Of a stretch of DNA of 64,000 nt, positions 22,431 through 35,469 are shown in pieces. The DNA is from Drosophila miranda (taxonomy: Eukaryota > Arthropoda > Insecta > Diptera > Drosophilidae), in NCBI RefSeq assembly GCF_003369915.1, contig NW_022881603.1:6741249-6805248 (forward strand), in the 5' to 3' direction. Numbering within the stretch: position 1 is the first letter of the stretch; every line of letters begins with the position of its first letter. The notes beneath the pieces are model-generated. The model had not been told where the DNA came from, did not search any database, and was given only the letters and a program-made list of their open reading frames with translations. Position numbers and translations under genes: made by a program.

Positions 22431-23553
22431 AACGAGGGGGAACGTTGTGAGTTGCTGCGGAGACCGCAACTCTAAATTTATACCCGATACTAAGTCAGTA
22501 CGGCTCTCCTCCGGCAGACGCAGCTAATATTAAACGACACGACAAAGAGTGCGTGCGAGAGAGACAGAAAATCAGTCTGAGCGTGACGTCGGGGGCTGCG
22601 TAGCCAGTGCAAATTGATTTGTTCCTTTTGTCTATAAAAATTATCTGATCTGATCCAGATTCAGCAATCTGATAGATATGGTCATTGTCTATGATTCTGC
22701 GTTTTTAGTTTTCTCTAATGTGCAATATTGTGGATGCAATAGATTTTCGTCCTTTGTGGGGGCGGAAAAGGGTGGGGCGAAATTCTGAGATATACGTTTT
22801 ATAGTGAGATCTAACAGAAGTGCGGATACCAAATTTGGTTACTCTAGCCTTAATAGTCTCTGAGATTTGTGGATGCCCCAGATTTTCGTCCTTTGCGGGG
22901 GCGGAAGGGGGTGTGGCGAAATTTGGACACGAAACGGTCAAGGTCCGATATCACAGGAGTGTGGATACCAAATTTGGTTGCTCTGGCTCTTATAGGTTCT
23001 GAGATCCTTGAACTCATATTTTGCAATTGACAAAACCGACCATGAAACCTGTGTGTTAGAGAGAGACAGAGCGAGAAAGAATGAAATTGTTTTCTTGATT
23101 CTGGCTATAATCATTATTCGATCTGGTTCAGGTTTTGCACTGTAGAAGATATGGTCATCCTCACCGATTCTGCGTTTTTGGTTTTATCGTATCTTTAAAA
23201 ATGTGGATGCCACAGATTTTCGTCCTTTGTGGGGGCGGAAGTGGGCGGGGCGAAGTTTTGAAATATTTTTGTAGCAGTGACATATCACAGAAGTCTGGAT
23301 CCAAAACATCGTTGCTCTAGCTCTTATAGTCTTTGAGCACTAGGCGCTGAAGGGGACGGACGGACGAACGGACGGACGGACGGACGGACGGACAGACGGA
23401 CAGACAGACAGGGCTCAATCGACTCGGCTATTGATGCTGATCAAGAATATATATACTTTATGGGGTCGGAAACGATTCCTTCTGGACGTTACACACATCC
23501 ACTTTTACCACAAATCTAATATACCCCAATACTCATTTTGAGTATCGGGTATA
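22431..23553 (+). mobile_element. INE-1/DINE-1-like element, copy 3
   Basis: A full-length copy directly after the LINE tail, nearly identical to copy 2. It has the same three internal repeats, microsatellite and terminal hairpin. BEL element C begins 7 bp after its end. Confidence 0.87.
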
Positions 23554-23559
23554 AAAATA

Positions 23560-24033
23560 TGTTAAGCTATTAAGCGTTTTTAACAACTGTTTCAATTTGA
23601 AGTTAATGAAAGTCGAGAGGCTGTTTATAATTCACAATTTATTTGCATATGTAAACCAACTTTTCGCGTATGTACATATGGGGATGATTGGGGCGAACGA
23701 TTGATGCGAGGATGTTAGTCTAATAGCTGCGACGATTAGCTCAAGACTGCCCATGCAAGGGCTGACGGGCCAAATTGCCGGGCCCTATGCAGCAAGCTTA
23801 GACGCGAGCGAGAGCGTATGATAGCCCGAGAGCGTTAGAGCTGCTCGGGGACGTTGTTAAGCCGAGTCCGAGAGATTGCGACATAAGGAGACGAAAGAAT
23901 TGCGCTTTATGCGCATATGCGGTAGCAAATGATCTTTGCAGTGGGGGCATTGGAAACGACAACACCAAAATGCATTTCCTTTGGGCCGCACCACTGGCAA
24001 TAATTTAAAATATTTAAGCTGCTTGACCCGACA
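23560..24033 (-). repeat. 3' LTR of BEL element C
   Basis: Runs from tgttaagctatt to cttgacccgaca in plus orientation. The copy at 29628 differs at only a handful of positions, including a short indel near 23588 and changes near 23866 and 23902. Confidence 0.92.
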
Positions 24034-27000
24034 TACTCCCCGTTGGAAGCCTGACTTTCAACAGCATCTTTAAGGGGCAGCAGGCACAGCTTGTTGACGG
24101 CGCGCTTGGTGATTCCAGATGACGTCTTCAGCACAGCAATTCGGGCAACGCCATCTCGTCCAGGCAAAAGCTCGACCACTCTCGCCAGTGGCCACTTCAT
24201 GGGAGGAAGATTCTCATCCTTGACAAGAACCAAATCTGCGACTGCTAAACTAGGCTTCGCAGTGCGCCATTTTGAGCGCTGCTGCAGTGACGTTATGTAC
24301 TCCTCCTTCCACCGGGACCAAAAGAGCTGCTGCAGTTACGAAACGCGCTGCCAGCCGTACAGGCGATCGAAGTTTAGCTGCGTGACGTCAGGCTCAGCGA
24401 ACGAAGCAGGAGGGCCACCATTCAAGAAATGCGCTGGAGTTAGAACATCTAGATCGGCAGGGCTCTCTGAAATTGAAACTAAAGGTCTTGAATTAATCAC
24501 TGCCGTGATGTGGCACAACAGCGTCCGCAGCTCGTCAAATCCAAGAACCGAGTTGCCTATCGCACGGTAGAAGTGGTACTTGGCCGTCTTCACTGCAGCC
24601 GCCCATAGACCACCAAAATGAGGGGAGCGCGGAGGAATGAAATGCCAGTCTATAGCCTCGACCAAGCAAAAATCCAGCAGCGCCTTCTGATGGTCATCGC
24701 TGAGGACCAGGCGCTTTAATTCCATCAGCTCATTCTTAGTGCCGACAAATTTGGTTGCGTTGTCTGACCAAATTTGCCGCGGCTTCCGTCTGGTACATAT
24801 GAAGCGCTTTAGTCCATGTAGAAAAGCAACTGTGGATAAGTCCTTTATAAGCTCCAGATGAACAGCCTTGGTAGCGAAACAAATGAAGACGCAGACGTAG
24901 CACTTGATTGGAGCTTTGTTGCGTGCCTCCGGTTTGTAGAAAAACGACCCACAGAAGTCCACGCCTGTGATCTCAAAGGCATGAGAACCATCGAGCCGCT
25001 CCTTTGGAAGATCTGCCATAATATGCTCCAATACCCTGGGCTTCAGTCGAAAGCATCTTACGCACTTGTTTACTGCCTTGTTTACCGTCTTCCTCCCCCC
25101 AATAGGCCAATATTGGGATCGAATTAGTCCAAGCAAAGCTCGAGGACCAGCGTGCAGATTCCGCTCATGAAAATGGGAGATTATTGCAAGAGTCAGTGGA
25201 TGGCTGCTGGGCAAGATGATGGGATGACAGCCATCAAAATCCAACGAAGAGTTTTTCAGTCGACCATCTACCCTGAGAAGTCCAAACTGATCCATGAATG
25301 GCGATAACGATGCGATTGAGCTCGATGAGGAGACTGCTCCCCTTGCCCGCAGTGACTTCATGTCCTCCCATAGCTGAGTACGCTGGACTAGTCGTAGCAA
25401 TACCTGGGTTCCATGTTCAATGTCTGAGACAGTGAGTCCGGGGCGCCGAATTCGGTTGCAAAACTTGTGAATGTATCCGAAAACGCGTTGCAAAGAAGCA
25501 AATGAATTCGCATACTTGGAATCAGCAATAATGTCCATGTAGGGCGATTTGACCAGAAGAGCCTTCCGACGAAGTTCAAGGGCTGGCTTATCAGGTAGCA
25601 CAGTGGGTGGCCAGTCATCTGAGGAGCCGCAAAGAAATGGAGGACCATGAGCCCAAAGAGGTGACTCATTCAGCTCAGTCGGATGAGCCCCTCGAGACAG
25701 AATGTCGGCTGGGTTTAAAGCTGTGGTAACATAGCGCCATTCCATTTTTTCGGTCATTTCCTGAATCGTTGACACTCTATTTGCAACAAAAATATTAAAT
25801 CTTGACGGCTCGTCCCGAATCCAAGAGAGCGCAACGGCAGAATCACACCAACAGTAACATCTTCCCTTGAATATATTCATTCCAGCTATCTCAGATATGA
25901 GCCTAGCCAGCAACTCCGCTCCACAAAGCTCCAACTTTGGTACTCTAAGTGTCTTCAAAGGAGCCACACGAGATTTGGCACAAAGTAAGTGACTGCTGAA
26001 ATACTGACCCTTGGACACGACATAAATGCATGCACCATAAGCCTCGTTGCTGGCATCGCAAGATCCGTGAATTTCCAGCGTAGAGTCTGGAAGGAGCACA
26101 AGCCGAGGAAATTCAAGTCGAAATTCAAAACTGGTGCATATTTCCTGCCACTCGGTGTTCAGTGCGACTGGAAGGCTATCATCCCAGGACAACTTCTCTT
26201 GGCACAAACGCTGGAGAAAGATTTTGGATTTAGTAATTACGGGACCAGCTAGTCCGAGAGGATCGTAGAATCGCGCTATGGATGACAAAACAGAGCGCCT
26301 GCAGGAATTCAAAGAAGATTGAAGGGCCGAGAACGAAAATAATAGTAGATCAGAAACCGGATCCCACGCAAGTCCTAAAGTTTTAGTCACATGGCTGCCA
26401 TCGTCGAACTTCAAAAATGTTTCCTTGTCCTCTTCCGGAACTCCATCCAGCACAACAGGGACGTTCGAACACCATTTCCTCAATCTGAACTGACCTCTAG
26501 ACAAAATTCCAGTAGTTTGCTCCCGAATCCGGATAGCCTCCTCCTGCGAGCTGGCTCCAGATATCAAGTCATCCACGTAGAAGTCACGGCGAAGGATTTC
26601 AGCTCCAACTGGAAACGCCATCTGCTCGTCTATTGCCAGGCTATTATGGCAGGCTTCGTCCCATAAGTAACGGTGTCCAATTGAAACACACGCAAGTCTT
26701 CTTCCCTGGAGTTTCTCCACAGAATACACTGCAAGTTGCTATCCTCGGTCGAGACTCTTACACAACGATACATCTTACAGATATCTCCCGTAATCGCAAC
26801 GGCGTATGACCGAAATCGAGCAAGAATATGAAACAGTTTGGGTTGGATTACGGGACCAGCCATTAAAACGTCGTTCAGGGAATATCCAGATGAGGTTGGA
26901 GCGGATCCATCAAAAACGGCGCGAAGCTTGGTCGTAGAACTATCTTCCTTCATGACGCAATGGTGAGGCAAAAAATATCGGCAGTTGCTGATTGACTGGG

Positions 27001-28258
27001 TAGGAACCTGAGACATATGGCCTAAATCAAGGTACTCCTTTATAAATGCTGCATACTGAGATTTAACATCAGGGCGACGATCTAACTTTCTCTCAAGGGT
27101 CAGGAATCTACGAAGCGCTTGATTGTAAGATTCTCCAAGCAAATCCAAATTATATTTTTCTGGCAGCCGAACACAATAATCGCCTTTATGTAGTCGACGG
27201 AAATGCTGCACAAAGTGTGCTTCACAATCTAGCTCTTCTTTGGTAGACTTTATTATTGGTTCGATGCAATTTTCTCCCTCCCAAACCCCCCGAAGAAGCA
27301 CCTCAAGCCGATCCTCTGGACTATTATCCTCAGCAGCTACGGCCCGAGCGCGAGAGACCATTAACGAGGAACCTTTTAAACGCGAACAACTTCCAGACAC
27401 GACCCATCCCAAGCGCGTTTTCTGAATTGAAGGCAATCCTGGCAGTATCTTGACCTGACCAACACACAGGAGCTCGAAAAACAGACTTGCGCCAATTAGC
27501 AGATCGACGCGCTGCGGCTTATAAAACTCCGGATCAGCTAGTGGTATGTTAGATGGAATGTTCCAGTTTTGAGTGTCAATTCCAAAGCTTGGCTGTCGAT
27601 CGGTGCTAGAGGCTACAATGGCAGTGATGAGAGTTGAGTAATCCGATGAGCGAGAGTGCAGGCTAACGTTGACCGAAAATCCATCCGTGACGAAGCTAGA
27701 GTCGCCTATTCCCGAGACTGCAGTCGATGATTTCATTTTTCGAAGCTGAAGCTGATTCGCGAAACGAGAAGTTATTAGATGCAACTGGGAGCCGGAATCC
27801 AGCAACGCTCGGCAGGGAACTAAAACTCCGGAACGATTTTTGACTAAGACCGTGGCCGTGGCAAGTAAAACAACACCATTCCTGAGATCTTGGGCAATAA
27901 GGGCAGACGAGGTAGCCGCTGAAGTAGAGGGCGCAGTGGTATGCTCAGACGGCGTAGACTCAGACAGTGCAGACTGAGATGGAGTATACGGCGCTGATTT
28001 CCGTTGGACTGCGGTATCTTCAGGGCTACCAAAATGAAGGAGGGTATGGTGTCTACCCCCGCAGGTACGACAGTTGCTCGAGGTGCACTGAAGTAATCGA
28101 TGCCCTGTTCTGAGACAATTTATACACAACGAAAGCCGCTTGGCTTCTTTAGGGCGATTTGTGGGGGACAGCGCTTTAAACTTCTGGCAGTGCTGGACCT
28201 CGTGAGCACCATCGTTGCACAGCTCGCAGCGTGCTACGGTTTGGTTCGTTGTAACCAA
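23907..28258 (-). pseudogene. BEL element C gag C-terminus, protease and pol
   Basis: The first frame (28258-26630) has knuckles (CELCNDGAHEVQHC, CINCLRTGHRLLQC, then HHTLLH), a canonical protease motif ALLDSGSQLHLIT near 27800 and the start of RT (DGSAPTSSGYSLNDVLMAGP near 26900). A shift between 26630 and 26729 leads to a frame with FYVDDLISGA near 26570, KTLGLAWDP, the RNase H-like region (CDASNEAYGAC, CDSAVALSW), zinc-binding CVRCFRLKP near 25050 and the integrase DDE core: GVDFCGSF, SDNATKF, GLWAAAVKTAK. The usual WEAA Glu is Ala here, so one catalytic residue appears lost. A TAA at about 24336 precedes DUF5641, which runs on into the LTR to 23907. Confidence 0.88.
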
Positions 28259-28264
28259 TGTGGA

Positions 28265-29264
28265 CCTAGAATTATTATGCTCTTCTGCCCACCTGATTGC
28301 TCAACGCATAGCTTGCCATAGAAAAGTCCATCGTCTCCAATGATCTGCATCGCTGCTCCAAGAACGAGGCCATAGATTCCCACGACGGAATTAAGTTTGC
28401 GAATGCGGGGTCGTTGAATCGTTCCTTCCACTTCTCTTGGCTCGCTGGATCCAGTTTTCGGAGAATTTCCTGCACGACGATGTATCCTGCGATCTGCTCA
28501 GTGGTGCCCAAACCCTGGAGCGCGCGCATATGTGAATTGAACTTGTCTGAAAGCTCCCGAAGCATGACCACTGACCCAGGTTCCACAGCCTGGAGCGCCA
28601 AGATCTCATTGATGTATGCCTGAAAGACCAATCGCCGATTATTGAATCTGTTTTCCAACAAATCTAATGCCACAGCATAATTGCCATCTGAGATTTCCAG
28701 CGACCGAACAGTCTCCAATGCCGAATCCCGCAGACAGGAACGCAAATGCTGGAGCTTTTATATGTTTGTTAAGTCCGGATGGCTGTCGATGATGGTGGCA
28801 AGCATCGCATACCCGCCGCTAAACGTCGGCAATTGTATAGGAGGCAGGGATGGTACTTGTCTACGGTGAGGTAGAAATTGCGAGCCGGCAAACTCAACCG
28901 TAGTATTTCCTCCAGCCAAGGTAGAATGAAACGGCATGCGGCCGCTACTCTTAGCCATTTCCCTCACAGTCGCCGCCTTCAGCGAGCTTGCAAGTGACTC
29001 AAAAATGTCACACAAATCACTGTGAATTTCGCTTCGATCCAATTCCTCAAGCTCGCCGTGAAACATCTCAAATTTGCTGATCAACTTCTCGACTTGCTAG
29101 TGCTTTACCACGAGCATGTAGTAGTCACAGTCTGACGACTCATTCTGCCAAGCGGTAGCTAACCTTTTCATTTTCTCGCATAATTCCGTTGACTTAAGCT
29201 TCAAAAAAGACACCCTGTTTTGCTCACTGGTCATTGGAATTTCGTTAGCAGCATTAATTTCCAT
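28265..29264 (-). pseudogene. BEL element C gag N-terminal part
   Basis: I start at the ATG at 29264 (MEINAAN). The frame carries a helical N-terminus, the BEL gag core (IQLPTFSGGYA near 28830, SCLRDSALETVRSLE near 28730) and a helical C-terminal stretch. In-frame stops occur near 29098 (TAG) and near 28757. A frameshift near 28265 separates it from the zinc-knuckle part. Confidence 0.83.
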
Positions 29265-29607
29265 GGTAGCGGCAGCGTTAGCAGAAAGACCAACGTCTCT
29301 AGCGGGAAGATGATCGCAAAGAGTAACACGAGCAATAGACGACAAGAACCGAGCCCAGCAAGCGAACAGCTATGTACGAACTGTATATACAAAGGCGACC
29401 GGTGTAAGAAACGATTCTTGCGAGAAGATGACCGAAAAGAGAAGCGCAAGCCAACAGCTCCGTGCACTACCGAATATGCAGGGGAGGCCGGTGTATATAT
29501 GTATGGATAACTTATGTGGTCGATGACACTGGTTGAGATGGTAATTAGTTAAGATCTTTGAATGCTATATTAGTTTGTGATTGCACTGATGGATTATTTA
29601 TTGCACA

Positions 29608-29625
29608 ATCACGTCGGGGTCACCA
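29608..29625 (-). other. Primer-binding site of BEL element C (tRNA-Trp type)
   Basis: The minus strand reads TGGTGACCCCGACGTGAT, two bases inside the 5' LTR. This is the same site as in element B and differs from that of element A. Confidence 0.8.
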
Positions 29626-29627
29626 AA

Positions 29628-30099
29628 TGTTAAGCTATTAAGCGTTTTTAACAACTTGCAATTTGAAGTTAATGAAAGTCGAGAGGCTGTTTATAATTCA
29701 CAATTTATTTGCATATGTAAACCAACTTTTCGCGTATGTACATATGGGGATGATTGGGGCGAACGATTGATGCGAGGATGTTAGTCTAATAGCTGCGACG
29801 ATTAGCTCAAGACTGCCCATGCAAGGGCTGACGGGCCAAATTGCCGGGCCCTATGCAGCAAGCTTAGACGCGAGCGAGAGCGTATGATAGCCCGAGAGCG
29901 TTAGAGCTGCTCGGGGACGCTGTTAAGCCGAGTCCGAGAGATTGCGACATAAGGAGACGAAAGAATTCCGCTGCATGCGCATATGCGGTAGCAAATGATC
30001 TTTGCAGTGGGGGCATTGGAAACGACAACACCAAAATGCATTTCCTTTGGGCCGCACCACTGGCAATAATTTAAAATATTTAAGCTGCTTGACCCGACA
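29628..30099 (-). repeat. 5' LTR of BEL element C
   Basis: Matches the LTR at 23560-24033 and is followed by the AAATA target duplication. Confidence 0.92.
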
Positions 30100-30126
30100 A
30101 AATAAAAAATAATAAAAATAAAAAAT

Positions 30127-30638
30127 GCTACGTGTGTTATAGAGAGACAGGGCGAGAAAAAATGAAATTGTTTTCTTGATGCTGGCTATAATAATAATAC
30201 GATCCAATTCAGATTCTGCAGTCTAAAAGACATAGTCATTCTCTACGATTCTGCGTTTTTGGTTTTCTCATATCTTTAAAATTGTGGATGCCACAGATTT
30301 TCGTCCTTTGTGGGGGCGGAAGTGGGCGGGGCGAAGTTTTGAAATATTTTTGTAGCAGTGACGTATCACAGAAGTCTGGATCCAAAACATCGTTGCTCTA
30401 GCTCTTATAGTCTTTGAGCACTAGGCGCTAATAGGGACGGACAGACGGACAGACGGACGGACGGACGGACGGACGGACAGACGGACAGACAGAAAGGGCT
30501 CAATCGACTCGGCTATTGATGCTGATCAGGAGTATATATACTTTATGGGGTCGGAAACGATTCCTTCTGGACGTTACACACATCCATTTTCACCACAAAT
30601 CTAATATACCCCAATACTCATTTTGAGTATCGGGTATA
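30127..30638 (+). mobile_element. INE-1/DINE-1-like element, copy 4 (3' half)
   Basis: Carries the third internal repeat, the GGAC/AGAC microsatellite (30437-30495), the 3' hairpin and the end agtatcgggtata. It lacks the 5' half. An A/T-rich stretch separates it from BEL element C. Confidence 0.83.
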
Positions 30639-30838
30639 AAAAGCTATAGAGAGAGTTTTCTAAGAATCCGTCGCTAGGTGATAGGTTTCTTAAAGCATTC
30701 TTTAGGAGGTCTCGCGAAACATAACTACATTTTAGAAGCAATACATTTCCACTGCCGGGAACTGCGGATGTGGGTGATGAATTTTTCCTGACTTCTTGCT
30801 CAATGAATTTATATCTGACGTTGCTGGTCAGGAAATGA
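30639..30838. other. Short unassigned spacer
   Basis: About 200 bp between two INE-1-like copies. I see no ORF, repeat or known motif. Confidence 0.5.
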
Positions 30839-31606
30839 AACGAGGGGGAACGTTGTGAGTTGCTGCGGAGACCGCAACTCTAAATTTATACCCGATACTA
30901 AGTCAGTACGGCTCTCCTCCGGCAGACGCCGCTAATATTAAACGACACGACAAAGAGTGCGTGCGAGAGAGACAGAAAATCAGTCTGAGCGTGACGTCGG
31001 GGGCTGCGTAGCCAGTGCAAATTGATTTGTTCCTTTTGGCTATAAAAATTATCTGATCTGATCCAGATTCAGCAATCTGATAGATATGGTCATTATCTAT
31101 GATTCTGCGTTTTTAGTTTTCTCGAATGTGCAATATTGTGGATGCAACAGATTTTCGTCCTTTGTGGGGGCGGAAAAGGGTGGGGCGAAATTCTGAGATA
31201 TACGTTTTATAGTGAGATCTAACAGAAGTGCGGATACCAAATTTGGTTACTCTAGCCTTAATAGTCTCTGAGATTTGTGGATGCCCCAGATTTTCGTCCT
31301 TTGTGGGGGCGGAAGTGGGCGGGGAGAAGTTTTGAAATATTTTTGTAGCAGATACATATCACAGAAGTCTGGATCCAAAACATCGTTGCTCTAGCTCTTA
31401 TAGTCTTTGAGCACTAGGCGCTGAAAGGGACGGACGGACGGACGGACAGACGGACAGACAGACAGGGCTCAATCGACTCGGCTATTGATGCTGATCAAGA
31501 ATATATATACTTTATGGGGTCGGAAACGATTCTTTCTGGACGTTACACACATCCACTTTTACCACAAATCTAATATACCCCAATACTCATTTTGAGTATC
31601 GGGTAT
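30839..31606 (+). mobile_element. INE-1/DINE-1-like element, copy 5 (internally deleted)
   Basis: Has both ends but is only about 770 bp. The second internal repeat (near 31275) runs straight into the sequence that follows the third repeat in other copies (ggaagtgggcggg). About 330 bp were therefore lost between direct repeats. Confidence 0.85.
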
Positions 31607-32436
31607 AAAATTCCCTGCCCAAACTGCATTTTATGGCACATGACGCAATTGCAAAACGCATCCGGCGACCTTTTTCTAAATCAAATTTCCAACGACTGGC
31701 TAGTGATTGCCACATCCTGCTTTCAGCATTAGCGGGAGTCCCCGGAATCGAAAAGGAGATAATAATTGGATTGGAGCTAGTCTACATCTAGTCTTTAATC
31801 TCCTACGCGTTGCATAAACCAAATCCTTATTGCTAAAGTAACTGAACGAAGAGGAGATACAAATTGGATTGGTCAGCTTTTTATCATACAAAACCTGTGG
31901 CATTGGACTTCCACATATACATATGTATGTATGTATATACTAATTTTTTCGCTCCACAATAGGGTACACAACACGTATGCAGCGCTTTTTGGCCTTCGCC
32001 TCGTTTGAAATTCGATTTACATACACCTCTGGCCAGGAAAATGGCCTTACCAAGGTTGGGGGAGCGCGAAAAATACGGAAAATTAAGAGCTACATAAGCA
32101 TGATAATTGCTTGACAACATTTTACCATTAGACTTAATTAAATTGTCAATTGAAATGAAATCGTTAACTGAAAAATGGGGACTGGGCGACGGTGGCTGCT
32201 GGAAGTTGCTGGAGAACGAGAACACACTTCAATTGAAGGCTGCAGATAACGTGGTAATGACTTTAAATAGGAAATAATGAGACTTTCAGCTTTAGCGCAG
32301 CGCATCGAAGAGATTTCGTACAACACGGTGGCAACAACTTAATTAAGTCGGGAATAGCATCCTTTGAAAACCTGTACCGACACCAACTGGCATCAATGAC
32401 AGACAATGGCCAGACCCACCCCCGGACCAAGACCAA
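31607..32436. other. Unassigned single-copy stretch
   Basis: About 830 bp that match nothing else in the window. It contains a tatg-type microsatellite near 31920 and A/T-rich sequence, without a convincing ORF or splice pattern. It may be the original chromosomal sequence left of the R1-like LINE. Confidence 0.4.
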
Positions 32437-32527
32437 GGGGGGGGGGGGGGGGGGGGGAGGGTCCGCTCCAGCGGGTCTGCCGCTAGGCATTACTTCGCGG
32501 TGCGGGCTGTGGGGTCATCCTTCTGGC

Positions 32528-35469
32528 TTAGTTTGTCCGGCTTCGCTCCAGCCTGCGCAGCTCCTTGATCACGCTTGCTGCCATGTAGGCGACCGCGTTC
32601 CAAGATTGCTCATCGGCTAGCATCTGGTCGGTGAGGGTGTCCACACTCACTTCTGCAAGCGTCTCCCCTAGCCTCGTTCGTTCTTGCGAGAAGCGGGGGC
32701 ATACAAAGAAGACGTGCTCTGCATCCTCGTCGACTCCAGGCCCGCAGCAGCTGCAATACGGGTCGTCAGCATGCCTAAAGCGATGCAGGTACTGCTTGAA
32801 GCAGCCATGCCCCGTCAGCAGTTGGCCCAAATAATGGTCCATTTGGCCGTGCCTTCTTCGCAGCCATGGGCTAAGCTGGGGAAGGAGACGTCTGGTCCAC
32901 CTCCCTTTTGCCGCTTGGTCCCAGCGCCGTTGCCACTGGGCTATAGTGCGCTCTCGCCGCTCGCTGGCTACCTCCACTCCGCTCTGCCGCTCAGCTGCCA
33001 GGAGATCCAGTGGGACCATGCCTGCCACAATAAGTGCGGCGTCTTCAGACACCGTCCGGAAGCAGCATGTAACCCTCAGGGCACAGCGTCGGTATGCGCT
33101 TCTGCAGTCTCTGCTGTATGTGGAAACCATCATTGCTGGTGCCCACACTGCTGATCCATATAAGATTATGGAGGTGACCACCCCAGCGATGAGCTGCCTG
33201 CTACGCTGCCGTGGTCCCCATGTATTGGCCATTATCCTGCTTATGGCCGCCGTTGCTGCAGTCGCTTTTGCGCTGGCGTATTCCAGGTGGGCCTTGAAGT
33301 TCAGCCTGTGGTCCATCATTACCCCTAGGTACTTTAGCGCAGGCTTGGTCCTGATGATCGTGCTACCGACTCTCACGCATGCCTGCTCGACCTTTTTTCT
33401 GCTACTCATTAGCACAGCCTCCGTCTTCTTCTCCGCCAATGCTAGCCCGTTGGCTGCGAGCCAGGCCACTATCATCCCGACTGCTACGTTGGTTTTCTCC
33501 TCTACGTCTCTTACGTGTTTCGACACTGTCACCAGTGCTATGTCGTCGGCGAAGCCCACCAGGGGGCACCCTTCCGGTAATGTAAGCCGCAGGATATCGG
33601 CATTCATCACGTTCCACAGTATCGGCCATAGGACCGAGCCCTGTGGGACGCCTCCGGTGATTTGGTGATGTTCTGCTCCTTCTTCCGTGTCGTAGATCAG
33701 GACGCGGTCCGTGAAATAGCTTCGCAGAGTCCGTGTGATTTGCTCCGATATACCCCTCCTGGTCAGGGCCTCTAGGATGCTCTTCCAGCTGGCAGAGTTG
33801 AAGGCGTTTCGTACGTCTAGTGTACATACTAGGCAGTACTTTTTTCGCCTCCAGCCCATCGCGTTCCTGCCATGGCTTCCCTGGCAAGGTTTGTCACCAT
33901 CTCGATGGCGTCAGTGGTGCTCCTCTGCTTGCGGAACCCGAATTGGAGGTCGGAAAGTCCGCGACGCTCAGCCAGTTCCGCCTCCAGTCGGTTACATACC
34001 ATCCTCTCGAAAATCTTGCCCATGGTATCCAGCATGCACAGCGGCCGGTATGACGATGGGTCGTTGAGCTCTTTGCCTGGCTTGGGTATCAGAACCAGCC
34101 TTTGCCGTTTCCATGCTCGTGGGACTGTCCGCTCCGCTAGGCACTGGGTGTACATTGTGGCGAATGCTTCCGGATGGGCTCTAATTATGCATTTTAGTGC
34201 TGCATTAGGGACTCCATCTGGACCTGCCGCTTTCCCGATCTTCAGCTTACCCGTGGCCTCCAGTACTTCTCTGGCAGTGATGATGGTGGTGGTGTCCCTC
34301 AGGCTAGCTCCTTCTACCCTAGCTTCCTCTTGTAAGAGTGGTTGTCTAGGGAATAGGGTGCCGACTATCTCTCTCATATGCACCGGATCCTTGGGCATAG
34401 GCTGTCTGTTTAATCTCCCCATGACTAGTTTGTATGCTCCACCAAAAGGTTCCGCATCGGCCGCATCGCAGAGCTCCTTGAAGCATTTGAGTTTGCTGCT
34501 TCTGATGGCCTCCTTCAGCTCTTTTCTTTTGGCCTTGAATGCCGCGCCATTTCTGCCAAATTGGGCGGAGCCTCTTGCTCGCTGGTAGGCACGCCGAGCT
34601 GCGCAGCACTCCCTCCTGGCCTTGGCAATGTGCTCATTCCACCACGGTACTGGCCGGTGCCTGCTTCCTCCGATCTTTCTTTTTTTCATGGCTGCATCAC
34701 AGGCCGCTTTGACGGTCCTGTAAACGGCAAGCGCGGATGCTTCAGCATCCCCGGCGGCGCTTAGGTTTTCTGCTGTCGAGAGGAGCGCGGCTCTGCTCAG
34801 GCTTTCCTCCTTGTACCCGGCCTGGAGCGCCCGCTGTATCCTTGTTGTGTTCCTGGGTGCAAAGGTTTCCGTCATTACGGCTAAGTGGTCGCTATGGGGG
34901 TAAGCACTCAGCACTTGCCACTTCGCGTGGCGTGCGAGCTCTGGGCTTGCAAAGGTGAGGTCTATAATAGACTCCCGCCCTGCTTTGCTGAACGTTGGTG
35001 TGGTTCCTGTGTTGAGGAGACAGACGTTCAGGTTTGCAAACTCGTCCAGGAGCGATGTCCCACGGGGTGTGTTCTTGGCGCTGCCCCAAGTCGTGGCCCA
35101 GGCGTTAAAGTCGCCCGCTATCAGGACTGGCGATTTGCCTCGTGCGTCGTTAGCGATGTTGCTGATGATCGCCTCATACTCCTGCTGCGTGAACCTCGGT
35201 GCTATGTAGCAGCTGTAGACAAAAGTGCCGCTGTGCTTAGCTCTCACATATCCCACTCTGGATGCTCTGTGGGTAAGCTGGCCTGGTTGTGGGCCACAGC
35301 TCCAGATTGCTGCTCCTCCGTCTGAGCTTTGCTGCCAGACTCCTTCGTGTTTTTTGCCGTACGGCTCGCTGAGTAGTGCTATGTCGATCTTCTGCTCCAG
35401 GACTGTTTGCGCCAACAGATCCTGAGCAGCTCGGCAGTGGTTTAGGTTGAGCTGCAGGAGCTTAACCAT
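32528..35469 (-). pseudogene. R1-like ORF2 endonuclease-reverse transcriptase, single frameshift
   Basis: I start at the ATG at 35469. The endonuclease spans the first ~220 residues (LLQLNLNHCRAAQDLL, LLSEPYG, AGDFNAWATTWGS, SYPHSDH-type YPHSDHLAVM). RT motifs follow: AAGPDGVPN near 34230, LIPKPGKELNDPSSYRPLCM near 34050, LDVRNAFNSASW near 33810, GGVPQGSVLWPILWN near 33655 and catalytic FADDIALV near 33550. The C-terminus has the Cys/His knuckle YCSCCGPGVDEDAEHVFFVC near 32740. The frame shifts within a run of six A (minus strand) at about 33840-33845, consistent with loss of one A. Otherwise about 980 codons are open. Confidence 0.85.

Larger units (their letters stand above)
23560..30099 (-). 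mobile_element. BEL/Pao element C, complete
   Basis: A minus-strand element with LTRs at 23560-24033 and 29628-30099, TG...CA ends, and AAATA on both sides (23555-23559 and 30100-30104). It has a tRNA-Trp-type primer site and a polypurine tract (ACGGGGAGTA on the minus strand) next to the 3' LTR. Gag-pol has a few stops and two shifts. No nested element interrupts it. Confidence 0.93.

Noticed and set aside
32684..34067. Long plus-strand ORFs (up to 240 codons) opposite the R1-like LINE
   Set aside because: They are antisense shadows of the RT-endonuclease frame; codon pattern and motifs support the minus strand.
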